Source: CFX2 sp014338005 (GTDB lineage: Bacteria; Chloroflexota; Anaerolineae; Aggregatilineales; Phototrophicaceae). Taken from it: a stretch of DNA of 64,000 nucleotides. Position 1 is the first letter of the stretch. Every line of letters begins with the position of its first letter. Positions 1 to 8,479 of the stretch are shown here, piece after piece. The translations under genes and the position numbers were made by a program. The stretch is from contig SZPE01000005.1 in NCBI GenBank assembly GCA_030263555.1, forward strand, positions 29,959-93,958. The letters run 5' to 3'. The notes below the pieces were generated by a model. That model saw only the letters and a program-made list of their open reading frames with translations. It made no database searches and was not told where the DNA came from.

Positions 1-92
1 TGCGTTATCCCTGTGATTTTCCAATGACCATCGCGCGAATGCGTTAAATCGGTTACACTTGCTCCGTTTTGAACTTTTGACGGAGAGATTGA

Positions 93-1850
93 ATGTCGGC
101 CACAAAACCATCGCGCGCGCGCCGGTTTGCGGGTTTTATTATTTTTCGCCTGCTGCCCTTCTGTATCATCCTGGCTATTATCTGGTTCGGTTACGGCGCA
201 GCCCAGGGTATAACCCGCCGTATCACTGAACAGGTCGAAGCCGGCCAGCGGCAGCCGGCTTACGCCGATACTGCCGAGGCCATCCGGCCAACCCTGACAA
301 CGTTTACGCCCACCGGCAACACAACCGCCATCGCCACACCTCTGCCCACCCACGCCGCCGATTCCGCTGCCGCGCGCCGCCGGGCCGATACACTCGTGCT
401 GGTGGCGCAGTCCTTTGCGACCAATACCCCCGAACCGCCGACCGAAGCGCCGGTCATCCTGCCGCCATCCAATACACCTGCCGTAGAGCCTTCGCCGACG
501 CCGACCGCAACCGCATCACCGACCGACCCGCCGACGGCCACCTTTACACTCGAACCCACACCGACCGAAACGCCGCGCGCCCTGCCCACGCTCATCCCGG
601 TCAGCACGGTTGACCCCGCCGCAGAAGCCGCAGCGCCGACCGCGATTCCGACCATTGTCCCCACCGTTGATCGGCATGGTTACGATCTGGTGAATATCCT
701 GCTGCTCGGCACAGACGGTGAACTCACTGGCGACGATTTCGACCGCACCGACACGATGATTATCGTTTCGATCAACCGCACCACCGGCACGGTCGCTATG
801 CTCAGCCTGCCGCGCGACCTGTACGTTTATATCCCCGGCTGGACGATGCAGCGCCTTAACCTGGCTTACACGCGCGGCCAACAGGTCGGCTGGACGGACG
901 GCGGATTCGGCCTCATCCGCGAAACCATCCTCTACAACCTGGGCATCAACGTTCATTATTACGCCATCGTCAATCTCAGCGGCTTCAAACAGATCATTGA
1001 TACGCTGGACGGCATCGAGGTGGCCGTAGACTGTGCCATTCAAGACCGCGAACTCATCGGCGCAGCGCCGCCGGAACAGGCGAGCGCGCCAAACGATCAG
1101 GGATATTACACGCTTCCGGTCGGTTATTATCAGCTAAACGGCGAGGGCGCGCTGTGGTACGCGCGCTCCCGGCACAACAGCTCCGATTTTGACCGGGGAC
1201 GCCGCCAGCAGCAGATCCTCCGCGCTATCTGGCGTAAAGCGCGGGATACCGGCCAACTGGCGAAATTCCCGGAACTGTGGAGTCAAGCGACCGAGGTCGT
1301 TCAGACCAATCTGGCCTTCGAGGACATGCTCGGCCTGCTGCCGATTGCGCTCAACCTGGATACCGGCAGTATGGAACAGTTCACCCTGGCGCGGCTGTAC
1401 CACACCACCCCCTGGCAGCCGCCGGATGGTCAGTTTGTCCAGCTTCCCAACTATGAACCCATTCTCCAACTGCTGGAAGATTTTTACCGCCCCCCCACAA
1501 CCAGCCAGGTCGTCGTCGAAGGCGCGCAGATTAAAGTCTATAACGGCACAAGCAACCCCGACTGGGATCGCGTAGCAGCGGAGCGCCTGGCCTGGGAAGG
1601 TTTTAATGCCATTGCGGCAGGCCCGGCGGAGACCTCGACTTATGCCGACACCATTCTGATTGATTATACCGGGCGGACAAAAGGCAGCAGTCTGCAAGAC
1701 ATCGTTCAGGCGCTTAACGTCAGGCCGGAAAACGTCCGCATCGAACCAGACCCGAACCGTGAAGCTGATTTTGTGGTCATCCTCGGCAGCAGCTACAACT
1801 CCTGTACGGTCGGGGGCGTTCTGCCTGTCGAGGGCAACACAGGAGGATGA
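93..1850 (+). CDS. LytR-CpsA-Psr (LCP) family protein with LytR_C domain
   Basis: LCP proteins transfer undecaprenyl-linked glycopolymers onto the cell wall or surface; the acceptor here is unknown. One membrane segment lies near residues 16-36. An extracytoplasmic linker (about 70-190) is very rich in Pro, Thr and Ala. The LCP domain (about 198-380) begins at LLLGTD and carries FDRTDTMI and the R-S-R-H...FDRGRRQQQ stretch typical of the family. A LytR_C domain follows around the KVYNGTS motif (about 475-570). The ATG is preceded by GGAGAG at a good distance. The lipoprotein gene follows after 6 bases, so the two are probably co-transcribed. The 585-residue length is large for the family because of the linker. 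The family call is firm; the substrate is not. Confidence 0.92.
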   Translation: MSATKPSRARRFAGFIIFRLLPFCIILAIIWFGYGAAQGITRRITEQVEAGQRQPAYADTAEAIRPTLTTFTPTGNTTAIATPLPTHAADSAAARRRADTLVLVAQSFATNTPEPPTEAPVILPPSNTPAVEPSPTPTATASPTDPPTATFTLEPTPTETPRALPTLIPVSTVDPAAEAAAPTAIPTIVPTVDRHGYDLVNILLLGTDGELTGDDFDRTDTMIIVSINRTTGTVAMLSLPRDLYVYIPGWTMQRLNLAYTRGQQVGWTDGGFGLIRETILYNLGINVHYYAIVNLSGFKQIIDTLDGIEVAVDCAIQDRELIGAAPPEQASAPNDQGYYTLPVGYYQLNGEGALWYARSRHNSSDFDRGRRQQQILRAIWRKARDTGQLAKFPELWSQATEVVQTNLAFEDMLGLLPIALNLDTGSMEQFTLARLYHTTPWQPPDGQFVQLPNYEPILQLLEDFYRPPTTSQVVVEGAQIKVYNGTSNPDWDRVAAERLAWEGFNAIAAGPAETSTYADTILIDYTGRTKGSSLQDIVQALNVRPENVRIEPDPNREADFVVILGSSYNSCTVGGVLPVEGNTGG

Positions 1851-1856
1851 TCGTCC

Positions 1857-2372
1857 ATGTCCTGGTTCAAAAAATTCGCGCTGGTTCTTCCGCTTCTGCT
1901 GGCCGCCTGCGCGATAGGTGACACCGGCAATCCTACGCCGGCCCCGCCGGTAACTCTGATCCCCCCGCCCGAAATCACCTTCCGGGGCAGCTGCGCCGCC
2001 ACCCGCGAACTGGAGATGTGGCTGCAAGTGACGACCCGGCTGGCGACCGATTTTCTGGCGACCATGAACAATGCGGCTGCCCAGAACCGCCCCGAAATGC
2101 GCGAAGCGGTTTTTACAATGGCTGCCCTGCGCGATTCGGCGCACCAGACCACCACGCCGGACTGCGCCGTAGATGCCGAAATTCTGCTCAGCGACGCGAT
2201 GAACAAGGCCGTTCTCGCCTTCCAGGCCTTTGTGAACGGCGACCGCCCTGACCTGGGTAACACCGTGCCGGAAGTAAACGACCAGATCGAACAGGTCATC
2301 GCCATTCAAAACGAACTCATCCTGCGGATGGAAACGCAGATTCGAGAATCCCTGGCGACGACTGCGCCCTGA
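1857..2372 (+). CDS. Small lipoprotein of unknown function
   Basis: The product is 171 residues with a lipoprotein signal: basic start, hydrophobic core, then lipobox LLAAC with Cys18 as the predicted lipidated residue. A Pro-rich stretch follows, then a mostly helical domain (about 45-170) with two further Cys (C-A-A-T and P-D-C-A-V). I do not recognise the family. It starts 6 bases after the LCP gene, with AGGAGG of the intergenic bases as ribosome site, so it is probably an envelope partner of that protein. A bidirectional terminator lies just after it. Confidence 0.75.
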   Translation: MSWFKKFALVLPLLLAACAIGDTGNPTPAPPVTLIPPPEITFRGSCAATRELEMWLQVTTRLATDFLATMNNAAAQNRPEMREAVFTMAALRDSAHQTTTPDCAVDAEILLSDAMNKAVLAFQAFVNGDRPDLGNTVPEVNDQIEQVIAIQNELILRMETQIRESLATTAP

Positions 2373-2394
2373 AAGAAACGCCACCTCTACCAAG

Positions 2395-2428
2395 CAAAAA
2401 AGCGGCAGGCGCTAAACCTGCCGCTTTC
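2395..2428. terminator. Bidirectional intrinsic terminator
   Basis: A perfect 9-bp stem (2401-2409 with 2417-2425, AGCGGCAGG/CCTGCCGCT) with a 7-base loop is flanked by an A-run on the left and TTTC on the right. It separates the convergent lipoprotein gene and oligopeptide permease operon. The T-run is stronger for the minus-strand operon. Confidence 0.85.
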
Positions 2429-2490
2429 TCGACTACGCATTATGCGGATGAGAGGGATGAGAGCATTTATGCCGCCCGCGCTAAACTACC

Positions 2491-3435
2491 TTAATCTACC
2501 GTCGTCGGGTCAAAGGCATCCCGCACACCATCGCCGATGATGTACAGGCATAACACCGTCGTGACGATCAGTAGCCCCGGCAGAACGACCAGATGCACGC
2601 CTTTGGTGAAAAAGGTCTGCGCGTTGGTCAGCATGTTGCCCCAACTGGGGGTCGGCGGTTTAACGCCAAAACCGAGGAAGCTCAGCGCCGATTCGACCAG
2701 AATCAACACGCCGATGTCAATCGCCAGCGTGATAACCACAATCGAAAACAGGTTCGGCAGGATATGAACAAACATGATCCGCAGCGGCGACGCACCCACC
2801 GCGCGGGCGCTGATGATGTACTCCTGCTCGCGCAGGGAAAGCGTCTGGCCGCGCACCAGCCGCGTCGTGCCGGTCCAGCCCAGCAGGCCAAGAATCAGCA
2901 CCAGGGCAAACGGGCCGCTGAAAAACGTGCCGGAGAGATTGGGATTCTGCAAAATGACCGCCGAAACGATCAGCAGCAAAAACAGGGAGGGAATTGAATT
3001 GATCGTCGTGATAACCCAGACCACGATGTCATCCACTACCCCGCCATAATAACCCGTGATGATGCCCAACGTCAGGCCGATGCCCAGGGACAGCAAAGCC
3101 GCCGTGAACGCGATGCCCAGCGAAACCTGCCCGGCATACAGCAGCCGCGCCAGATGATCGCGCCCCAGGTCATCGGTGCCAAGAATATGTCCCTCCGCGC
3201 CTACCGGCAGAAACGCGCTGGTCACGTTCGTTCGCGTGTAGCTCACCCCCAGCGCGCGCTCGATCATCGGGGCCGACAGCGCCAGCACAGTCAGGATAAT
3301 GACAATAGTAATGGCGATGAGGGTCAGTCTATCGCGGCGCAGCCGGCGTAAAGCCAGTTTTGTTAACGACTCGCCGACGGCACGCTCGTTGTCGGACGAA
3401 ATTTTGGCGACTGTCGCCTGTGATTGTGCTGCCAT
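2491..3435 (-). CDS. Oligopeptide/dipeptide ABC transporter permease (OppC/DppC type)
   Basis: This is an inner-membrane permease subunit of a peptide-type (or nickel/oligosaccharide-type) ABC importer, 314 residues. A cytoplasmic N-terminal tail of about 35 residues precedes the first membrane segment (TLIAITIVIILTVLALSAP). An extracytoplasmic segment with LGTDDLGRDHLARLLY, typical of OppC, is followed by the transmembrane core. The cytoplasmic EAA loop that contacts the ATPase is seen in the stretch SARAVGASPLRIMFVHILPN. It starts 11 bases after the oppB-like gene. No ATPase gene is adjacent, so OppD/OppF must be encoded elsewhere. Confidence 0.9.
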   Translation of the reverse strand: MAAQSQATVAKISSDNERAVGESLTKLALRRLRRDRLTLIAITIVIILTVLALSAPMIERALGVSYTRTNVTSAFLPVGAEGHILGTDDLGRDHLARLLYAGQVSLGIAFTAALLSLGIGLTLGIITGYYGGVVDDIVVWVITTINSIPSLFLLLIVSAVILQNPNLSGTFFSGPFALVLILGLLGWTGTTRLVRGQTLSLREQEYIISARAVGASPLRIMFVHILPNLFSIVVITLAIDIGVLILVESALSFLGFGVKPPTPSWGNMLTNAQTFFTKGVHLVVLPGLLIVTTVLCLYIIGDGVRDAFDPTTVD

Positions 3436-3446
3436 AATTGCCCTCT

Positions 3447-4523
3447 TTACGTAAACCGGATGCGCGGGTCAATCAGCGCATACATAATGTCCGACAGGAT
3501 ATAACCGAGGATGGTTGCGACCGCCGAGATGATAACCACTGCCATCACCACCGGGTAGTCAAGCTGGCCGACTGCATCTACCGCCAGCCGCCCCAGCCCC
3601 GGCCACGAAAAAATGCGCTCCGTTATCGCCGCGCCGCTCAACAGCCCGGTAATCTGCGGGCCGAGAAAAGTAGCAATTGGAATAAGGGCATTACGCGCGC
3701 CGTGTTTGAACCACACCTGCCGCGCCGACAGACCTTTAGCCTTCGCGGTGCGGATGTAGTCCTGGCTGATGACATCCAGCATCGAAGCGCGCATATAGCG
3801 CGAATACCCGGCGATACTGCCGGTCGCCAGCACGAAGGTCGGCAGAATGAGATAATTCAGACGTTCATAAATCGGCGGGCATCCGCCGCTTACGGACATG
3901 GGACACCGGCTGCCCATCGGCAGCACCCCCAGCCACGAGCCAAAGATGAGGATCAAAATCAGACCAAGCCAGAACACCGGCACGGCGTTAAAAAAGACCG
4001 CCATCACGCGGGTGATGCTATCAAACATCCCGCCGCGCCGCACCGCCGCCAGAATACCAATCGGCACGCCGATGGTCACGCCGAAAAGCAGCGCCGCAAA
4101 ACCCAGTTCCAGCGTCGCGGGGATACGCTCGCCGATAATATCCGCCACCGGGCGTCTGGCAAAAAACGAGCGCCCGAAATCGCCGCGCAGAATCCCCAGG
4201 CGCGTGCCGGGCGGCTCCGGCTCGCCGTCGCCATCGGCATCCAGCGGAATCAGGAACGACCCATCGGCGATGCCATCGCCGTCGGCGTCCCAGCGCATCC
4301 AGTCATCCCCGATCAGCCAGCGCAAATATTGGATGGGCAGCGGGTCGGTGACGCCCAGGCGCGCCGCAACACGCTCACGCTCCTGCGGCGTGATTTTCGG
4401 GTCGAAGGTCAGCGCGGCCACCGGGCCGCCCGGCGCGGCGGACATCAGCAAATAGGACAGTATAGTGATACCAAAAAAGGTGGGGATCGCCTGGATCAGG
4501 CGGCGAATCGTGTATTTGACCAT
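3447..4523 (-). CDS. Oligopeptide/dipeptide ABC transporter permease (OppB/DppB type) with Asp-rich loop
   Basis: This is the partner permease of the OppC-type gene, 358 residues. The N-terminus has the family pattern (first membrane segment about 9-29, then P-G-G-P). The EAA loop appears as TAKAKGLSARQVWFKHGARN. The periplasmic loop after the first membrane segment is longer than usual and holds two D-A-D-G-D-G motifs (residues 79-84 and 95-100). These resemble calcium-binding DxDxDG loops as found in dockerin or thrombospondin type-3 repeats. The family is clear; calcium binding is an inference. It lies between the solute-binding protein gene (upstream) and the OppC-type gene. Confidence 0.9.
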   Translation of the reverse strand: MVKYTIRRLIQAIPTFFGITILSYLLMSAAPGGPVAALTFDPKITPQERERVAARLGVTDPLPIQYLRWLIGDDWMRWDADGDGIADGSFLIPLDADGDGEPEPPGTRLGILRGDFGRSFFARRPVADIIGERIPATLELGFAALLFGVTIGVPIGILAAVRRGGMFDSITRVMAVFFNAVPVFWLGLILILIFGSWLGVLPMGSRCPMSVSGGCPPIYERLNYLILPTFVLATGSIAGYSRYMRASMLDVISQDYIRTAKAKGLSARQVWFKHGARNALIPIATFLGPQITGLLSGAAITERIFSWPGLGRLAVDAVGQLDYPVVMAVVIISAVATILGYILSDIMYALIDPRIRFT

Positions 4524-4538
4524 CTTCAGTTCCTTACA

Positions 4539-4558
4539 CCTGAAGTCCGAACTTCAGG
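4539..4558. repeat. Intercistronic inverted repeat
   Basis: A perfect 8-bp hairpin (4539-4546 with 4551-4558, CCTGAAGT/ACTTCAGG) with a CCGA loop lies just upstream of the oppB-like gene. There is no T-run. It is probably an mRNA-processing or stability element. Confidence 0.5.
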
Positions 4559-4608
4559 CTCCAGCTAATGCAGGCATCGTGTTTTTGGGCCTACGGCGAA
4601 CCAAGACA

Positions 4609-4630
4609 GGGGCGGGGTTTACCCCGCCCC
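4609..4630. repeat. GC-rich intercistronic hairpin after the solute-binding gene
   Basis: A 10-bp stem (4609-4618 with 4621-4630, GGGGCGGGGT/ACCCCGCCCC) with a 2-base loop follows the stop codon of the binding protein on the minus strand. There is no U-run. Such structures between binding-protein and permease genes often protect the upstream mRNA and lower permease output. Confidence 0.6.
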
Positions 4631-4650
4631 TGGTGTAACGTTCTTCAAGT

Positions 4651-6378
4651 CTACGGGGTCGCCAGATACCAGGTATCAACGTTCCAGTAGAGCTGGCTCG
4701 GATACGGGTCGAAGCCCATCACGCTGGCATTCGCGCCGTACATACCGTTGATAACGTACAGCGGAATATACGGCAGGTCTTGCTGCATGATTTCCTGAAT
4801 TTCATGGTACAGGGCAGTGCGCTCCACCGGGTCGCAGCCGGGCAGCGACTTGGCCTTCGCATTCAGTTCCACCATGCGCGGGTTGTTGTAGGAGGTGTTG
4901 TTGCTGCCGCTGCCCACGATGTCGCTGACCGGGGTCAGAATCTGGGTCAGATCGGGATCATCCGGGTAACCGTTGCGCCAGCCCAGGATGAAGGCGTCGA
5001 AGGTCTGAGCATCCATAATGTCCAGCAGGGTGTTGAAGTCAATAGCCTGGAAGTCTACTTCGATGCCGATCTGTTTGAGCTGGTCCTGGACGATGGTGCC
5101 AACCGCACCGCGGCGGGTGTTGCCCTCGTTGGTGTACAGCACAAAACGGAACGGCGTGCCTTCTTCAGCATACAGGCAGCCCTGGCAGATGCGCGGGGTA
5201 TCTGGGTTGCCGTCATCATCCACGAAGCCGGCCTCATCCAGCATAGCTTTGGCAGCTTCAGGATCGTAAGCGATGGGCGGCAGTTCCTTGTGGTAGGCCC
5301 ACGACGCCGGGATAATCATTGAGGTCATGCGCTCGCCATGCCCGAAGACCGCACCCTGGATGATTTCATCCACGTTGATGGCCTTCGCCATCGCCTGGCG
5401 GACGCGCACGTCACCGAACAGCGGGTGATGACCCTGGTCAATCGGGTTGCCGTTTTCGTCAAAGGCGTTCTGCGGGTTGGTCGGGTCGGCGTAGTTCAGC
5501 GCCAGGTAGTCCCAGGCATTGCCGGGGAAGCTGTACATATTCAGGTTGGAATTCGCCAGCAGGTCATCGCGGCGGTTCACTGCCGGGCCATCAATGACGT
5601 TGGTTTCGCCGGCAATGAACTGTTCCACCAGCACCGTCTGGTCCGGCACGACTTTGTAGATGAAGCCGGTCGGCAGTACGACGCCGTTGGTCGCGCCCGA
5701 ATAGTCCTGGTTAGCAATCAGGCCAACCTGCTCGGCAGAACGGAACTCGCCAAACGAGAAAACGCCGCCGGTTACGTCGGGAGCGATGTTAAACGGCGCG
5801 TCGTTCAGCTCGGCGTAATCCGCCGGCAGCACATGCGACGGCACCGGATACAGCGCGCCGGCATAGTTCAGGGCCGTGCAGTCGGCACTGGTGAACTTCA
5901 CCACCACCGTCTGGGCATCCGGCGCTTCCACACTCTCGATGCTGTCCAGCACATAGGTCAGCGGCGTGTCCACAACGCCCTGGCCGCCGGCTACGATGGC
6001 GTTCCAGGTGTACAGCACGTCCGCCGAAGTGATCTGCGTGCCGTCCGACCAGAAGTAGTCATCACGCAGGCTGAAGGTATAGGTCAGGCCATCCTCGGAG
6101 ATCGTCCAGTCGTTGACGATGGCTGCCGGGTCTTCTTTGGAGAAGTTGGCCGTCGCGGGGTCAACACCGATGAAACCGGGGAACAGGAAAGAGGTGATGC
6201 GCGTAGAAGCCGTATCGCTGGCGAGAATCGGGTTGAAGGTCGCGGGGTCGCCGCCGAAGTTACCTTCAATGAGGATCCCACCCTCGCCGGGCGCGGGAGT
6301 GTCCTGCGCTACGACGGTCAGCGCGCCAACCATCAGCAGCGCCAACACTAATACCAATAATTTACTCGTACTTTTCAT
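4651..6378 (-). CDS. Peptide ABC transporter substrate-binding protein (SBP family 5)
   Basis: This is the extracytoplasmic binding protein of the adjacent peptide-type importer, 575 residues. The signal peptide (about 1-25) ends in VVAQ, with no lipobox Cys, so the protein is probably released or anchored another way. Family 5 features include the early segment in which the ligand state is read (FNPILASD), the DDYFWSDGTQITSADVLYTW block, and VRQAMAKAINVDEI in the middle. The start has a strong AAGGAG site 7 bases upstream. It is the first gene of the SBP-permease-permease operon. A DDDGNPD segment in the second half is another Asp-rich loop. The substrate cannot be told from sequence. Confidence 0.9.
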   Translation of the reverse strand: MKSTSKLLVLVLALLMVGALTVVAQDTPAPGEGGILIEGNFGGDPATFNPILASDTASTRITSFLFPGFIGVDPATANFSKEDPAAIVNDWTISEDGLTYTFSLRDDYFWSDGTQITSADVLYTWNAIVAGGQGVVDTPLTYVLDSIESVEAPDAQTVVVKFTSADCTALNYAGALYPVPSHVLPADYAELNDAPFNIAPDVTGGVFSFGEFRSAEQVGLIANQDYSGATNGVVLPTGFIYKVVPDQTVLVEQFIAGETNVIDGPAVNRRDDLLANSNLNMYSFPGNAWDYLALNYADPTNPQNAFDENGNPIDQGHHPLFGDVRVRQAMAKAINVDEIIQGAVFGHGERMTSMIIPASWAYHKELPPIAYDPEAAKAMLDEAGFVDDDGNPDTPRICQGCLYAEEGTPFRFVLYTNEGNTRRGAVGTIVQDQLKQIGIEVDFQAIDFNTLLDIMDAQTFDAFILGWRNGYPDDPDLTQILTPVSDIVGSGSNNTSYNNPRMVELNAKAKSLPGCDPVERTALYHEIQEIMQQDLPYIPLYVINGMYGANASVMGFDPYPSQLYWNVDTWYLATP

Positions 6379-6563
6379 GCTTTACTCCTTGTAATTATTA
6401 TGAGGCATCTAACCCGGCTTCGCGCCGACACACGCTTCGGCAGAGAGCCGCACGAACCTTTTATGGCCGCTGTCTACGATACTCGCAGCACAGACAAAAG
6501 GTTCAATCGAAAGACGGCCTGATTTTGCCGCGCACTTAGTGTAGCAAGGCAGGACACAATTGG

Positions 6564-6608
6564 CAAAAAAAGACCTTCTGTTTTGGTTGTTTTTCCACAA
6601 ACAGAAGG
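6564..6608 (-). terminator. Terminator of tRNA-Pro
   Basis: On the minus strand, downstream of the tRNA, a long stem pairs 6598-6608 with 6574-6585 (CCTTCTGTTT core, one bulged base). It is followed by a run of seven T. This is a standard intrinsic terminator placed right after the tRNA. Confidence 0.75.
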
Positions 6609-6618
6609 CCGCTTTCCA

Positions 6619-6692
6619 TCGGGGTGCCGGGACTCGAACCCGGGACCTCTTGCACCCCATGCAAGCGCGCTACCAGGCTGCGCCACACCCCG
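6619..6692 (-). tRNA. tRNA-Pro (anticodon GGG)
   Basis: The full cloverleaf can be folded by eye. The acceptor stem CGGGGTG pairs with CACCCCG. The D-arm holds AGCCTGGTAGC, and the anticodon stem CTTGC/GCAAG encloses the loop ATGGGGT, giving anticodon GGG. The T-arm has the GTTCGAGTC loop. The length is 74 bases including the discriminator A. CCA is not encoded, because the bases after the discriminator are TGG. Open reading frames across this stretch are artefacts. Confidence 0.97.
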
Positions 6693-6706
6693 TTTAACTC
6701 AAATCA

Positions 6707-6735
6707 AGTATAGCGGACGCCCCGCCCACCTGCAA
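6707..6735 (-). promoter_or_regulatory. Promoter of tRNA-Pro
   Basis: On the minus strand TTGCAG (6735-6730) and TATACT (6712-6707) are separated by 17 bases. They lie 15 bases before the first base of the tRNA, a fit for a housekeeping sigma promoter. Confidence 0.6.
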
Positions 6736-6790
6736 GGCTAAATGTAGAAAACGATTTTGTCCTGATATTGTGCGAACCCACCAGCAGCGG

Positions 6791-6819
6791 TTGCCTGCTA
6801 AAACGAGAAACTTTATACT
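6791..6819 (+). promoter_or_regulatory. Promoter of selD
   Basis: TTGCCT (6791-6796), a 17-base spacer and TATACT (6814-6819) lie 35 bases before the selD start codon. Confidence 0.55.
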
Positions 6820-6854
6820 CTGGGCAGGTGTTAAACAATTTTTCAACCAAACCT

Positions 6855-7910
6855 ATGGAAAACATCCGACTCACATCCCTGGTGGCCTGCGCGGGTTGAG
6901 CGTCTAAGCTCGGTCCAAAAGACCTGGCGCAAGTTTTGCGCCCGCTGACCGGCCTGTTTCCAACCGAAGATTATCCCGCGCTGCTGGTCGGCCTGGCCGA
7001 ACCGGACGATTCGGCTGTCTACCGGCTGGATGCCGAACGCGCCATCATCTCGACGGTGGACTTTTTCCCGCCCGTCGTTGACGACCCTTATGCATTTGGC
7101 GCGATAGCGGCTGCCAACGCCCTCAGCGATGTGTACGCCATGGGCGGCGAGCCGCTTTTTGCCATCAACCTGGTCGCTTATCCCGACGGTTACGGCCTGG
7201 AAATCCTGACCGAAATCCTGCGCGGGGGCGCGGAAAAAGTCCGCGAGGCCGGGGCGGCCATCGCCGGCGGCCATACCGTCACCGACAAGGAACCCAAATA
7301 CGGCCTGGCCGTCACCGGCATCATTCATCCCGGCCAGGTGATGACCAAAGGCGGCGCGTTACCCGGCGACCAGCTTGTGCTGACCAAACCGCTCGGCAGC
7401 GGCGTCATCACCACGGCCCTTAAAAACGAAAAAGCGCAGCCTGACCATGTTGAAACGGCCATCGCCAGCATGTTACGGCTCAACCGGGACGCTTCGCGGC
7501 TCGCGCGGTCTTACGGCGTTCGTGCCATGACCGACATCACAGGTTATAGTTTATTGGGACACGGCCACGAAATGGCGCACCTCAGCGGCGCTGACTTTTT
7601 CATTCGATTTGAGGCGCTTCACTGGTTGCCCGGCGCGTTCGACTACGGCCAGCAGGAAATTTTCGCCGGCGGCCTGTTCCGCAACCTTGACTATTTCGGC
7701 CAATGGGTGCATTTTGAAGGGGACTTTAAACCGTTTGAGCGCGATCTGCTTTTCGACCCGCAGACTTCTGGGGGACTGCTGATGGCCGTACCGCCCGAAA
7801 ACCTGGCGGCTTTAATGCGCGATCTGGCGCTGGCCGGGGACAGCGCGCGCCATATTGGCGAAGTTCGCGCCGGGAACGGCATGATTAACGTATATAAAAG
7901 TAACATCTGA
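6855..7910 (+). CDS. selD: Selenide, water dikinase (selenophosphate synthase) with in-frame UGA/selenocysteine
   Basis: SelD makes selenophosphate from selenide and ATP, the Se donor for selenocysteine and selenouridine tRNAs. Reading from ATG 6855 gives the conserved N-terminal block V-A-C-A-G-U-A-S-K-L-G-P. The UGA at 6897-6899 (residue 15) falls exactly where other SelD proteins have the catalytic Cys or Sec; the conserved Lys follows at residue 18. A conventional gene finder would start at 6936 and lose this catalytic segment. The rest is a complete AIR-synthase-fold SelD, with TVDFFPPVVDDPYAFG, GGHTVTDKEPKYGLA and DPQTSGGLL. The product is 351 residues if UGA is decoded as Sec. A candidate SECIS hairpin lies downstream of the UGA. 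selA, selB and tRNA-Sec are not in the window. Confidence 0.9.
6926..6942 (+). promoter_or_regulatory. Candidate bacterial SECIS hairpin in selD
   Basis: A perfect 7-bp stem (GGCGCAA with TTGCGCC) with loop GTT begins 27 bases after the UGA codon; the loop lies 34 bases after it. Bacterial SECIS elements lie inside the coding region at about this distance and usually have a G early in the apical loop, as here. A weaker hairpin (GGTC/GACC, 6912-6924) lies just before it. The role is inferred. Confidence 0.5.
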
Positions 7911-7933
7911 TTAACGAGCAGGAGCATCGGCTG

Positions 7934-8344
7934 ATGGTTAGCCAACCCAGTCATACTTACGGCCTTTCCAAAAATCTGTTCGTCAGCCGTAAAGCCAGCG
8001 GCGATTCGATCGTCGTCGGCGGCACCGGCGAGGACAACACGCGCTGGACGCGGGTGCTGTCCTATCGCGCCGCGCAAATGCTGTGGTTTAATCTGGCGGA
8101 ACTGCTCTATCCCGAAAAATCCAAACGCATCGGCGGCCTCATCACCACTGCGCCCCTGCGCGGCGCCGACCTCCCTACCATCACCACGCATACCGCCGTA
8201 GATAAAACCGAAGACAGTAATTTTGAAGTCACCGGCTGGGCCGGCAGCCAGAGCTGGGTCATCAAGCTGGATGCCGATGAGGTTCGGCGTTTCTGGTCGG
8301 CCCTGGACGCGGTTTTAACCCCTATCGAGTGGTCGGAGCAGTAG
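7934..8344 (+). CDS. Conserved-looking protein of unknown function downstream of selD
   Basis: The product is 136 residues, soluble, with no signal peptide or membrane segment. I do not recognise the family. It has an alternating strand/helix pattern: a beta-rich first part (NLFVSRKASGDSIVVGG), a Trp-containing middle (RWTRVLSYRAAQMLWFNLAELLYP), and a C-terminal FEVTGWAGSQSWVIKLDADEVRRFWSALD that looks like a strand-turn-strand-helix unit. It starts 23 bases after selD with AGGAG upstream, so it is probably co-transcribed, but no functional link to selenium can be shown. Confidence 0.65.
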   Translation: MVSQPSHTYGLSKNLFVSRKASGDSIVVGGTGEDNTRWTRVLSYRAAQMLWFNLAELLYPEKSKRIGGLITTAPLRGADLPTITTHTAVDKTEDSNFEVTGWAGSQSWVIKLDADEVRRFWSALDAVLTPIEWSEQ

Positions 8345-8479
8345 CCGGCCTCAGAGTCCTGTCCCGCGCGCCGCAAAGCCGGTGCAGTCCTCCGCAATTT
8401 TGCGCGCAAACCAGAAGTGTATTAGTATGCACGTTGTTGTGGTTAGATAATCGTTTGTTTTTGCCGAAAGAGGTCACTT

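Noticed and set aside
4609..4630. True terminator between the peptide-binding and permease genes
   Set aside because: Strong stem but no T-run on the minus strand. The permeases would be cut off from their operon.
6409..6686. Two minus-strand ORFs of 83 and 70 codons near 6.5 kb
   Set aside because: They run through tRNA-Pro and its terminator, so they are chance readings.
6936..7910. selD starting at 6936
   Set aside because: This start would remove the conserved catalytic N-terminal block, which is present upstream in frame through a UGA codon.
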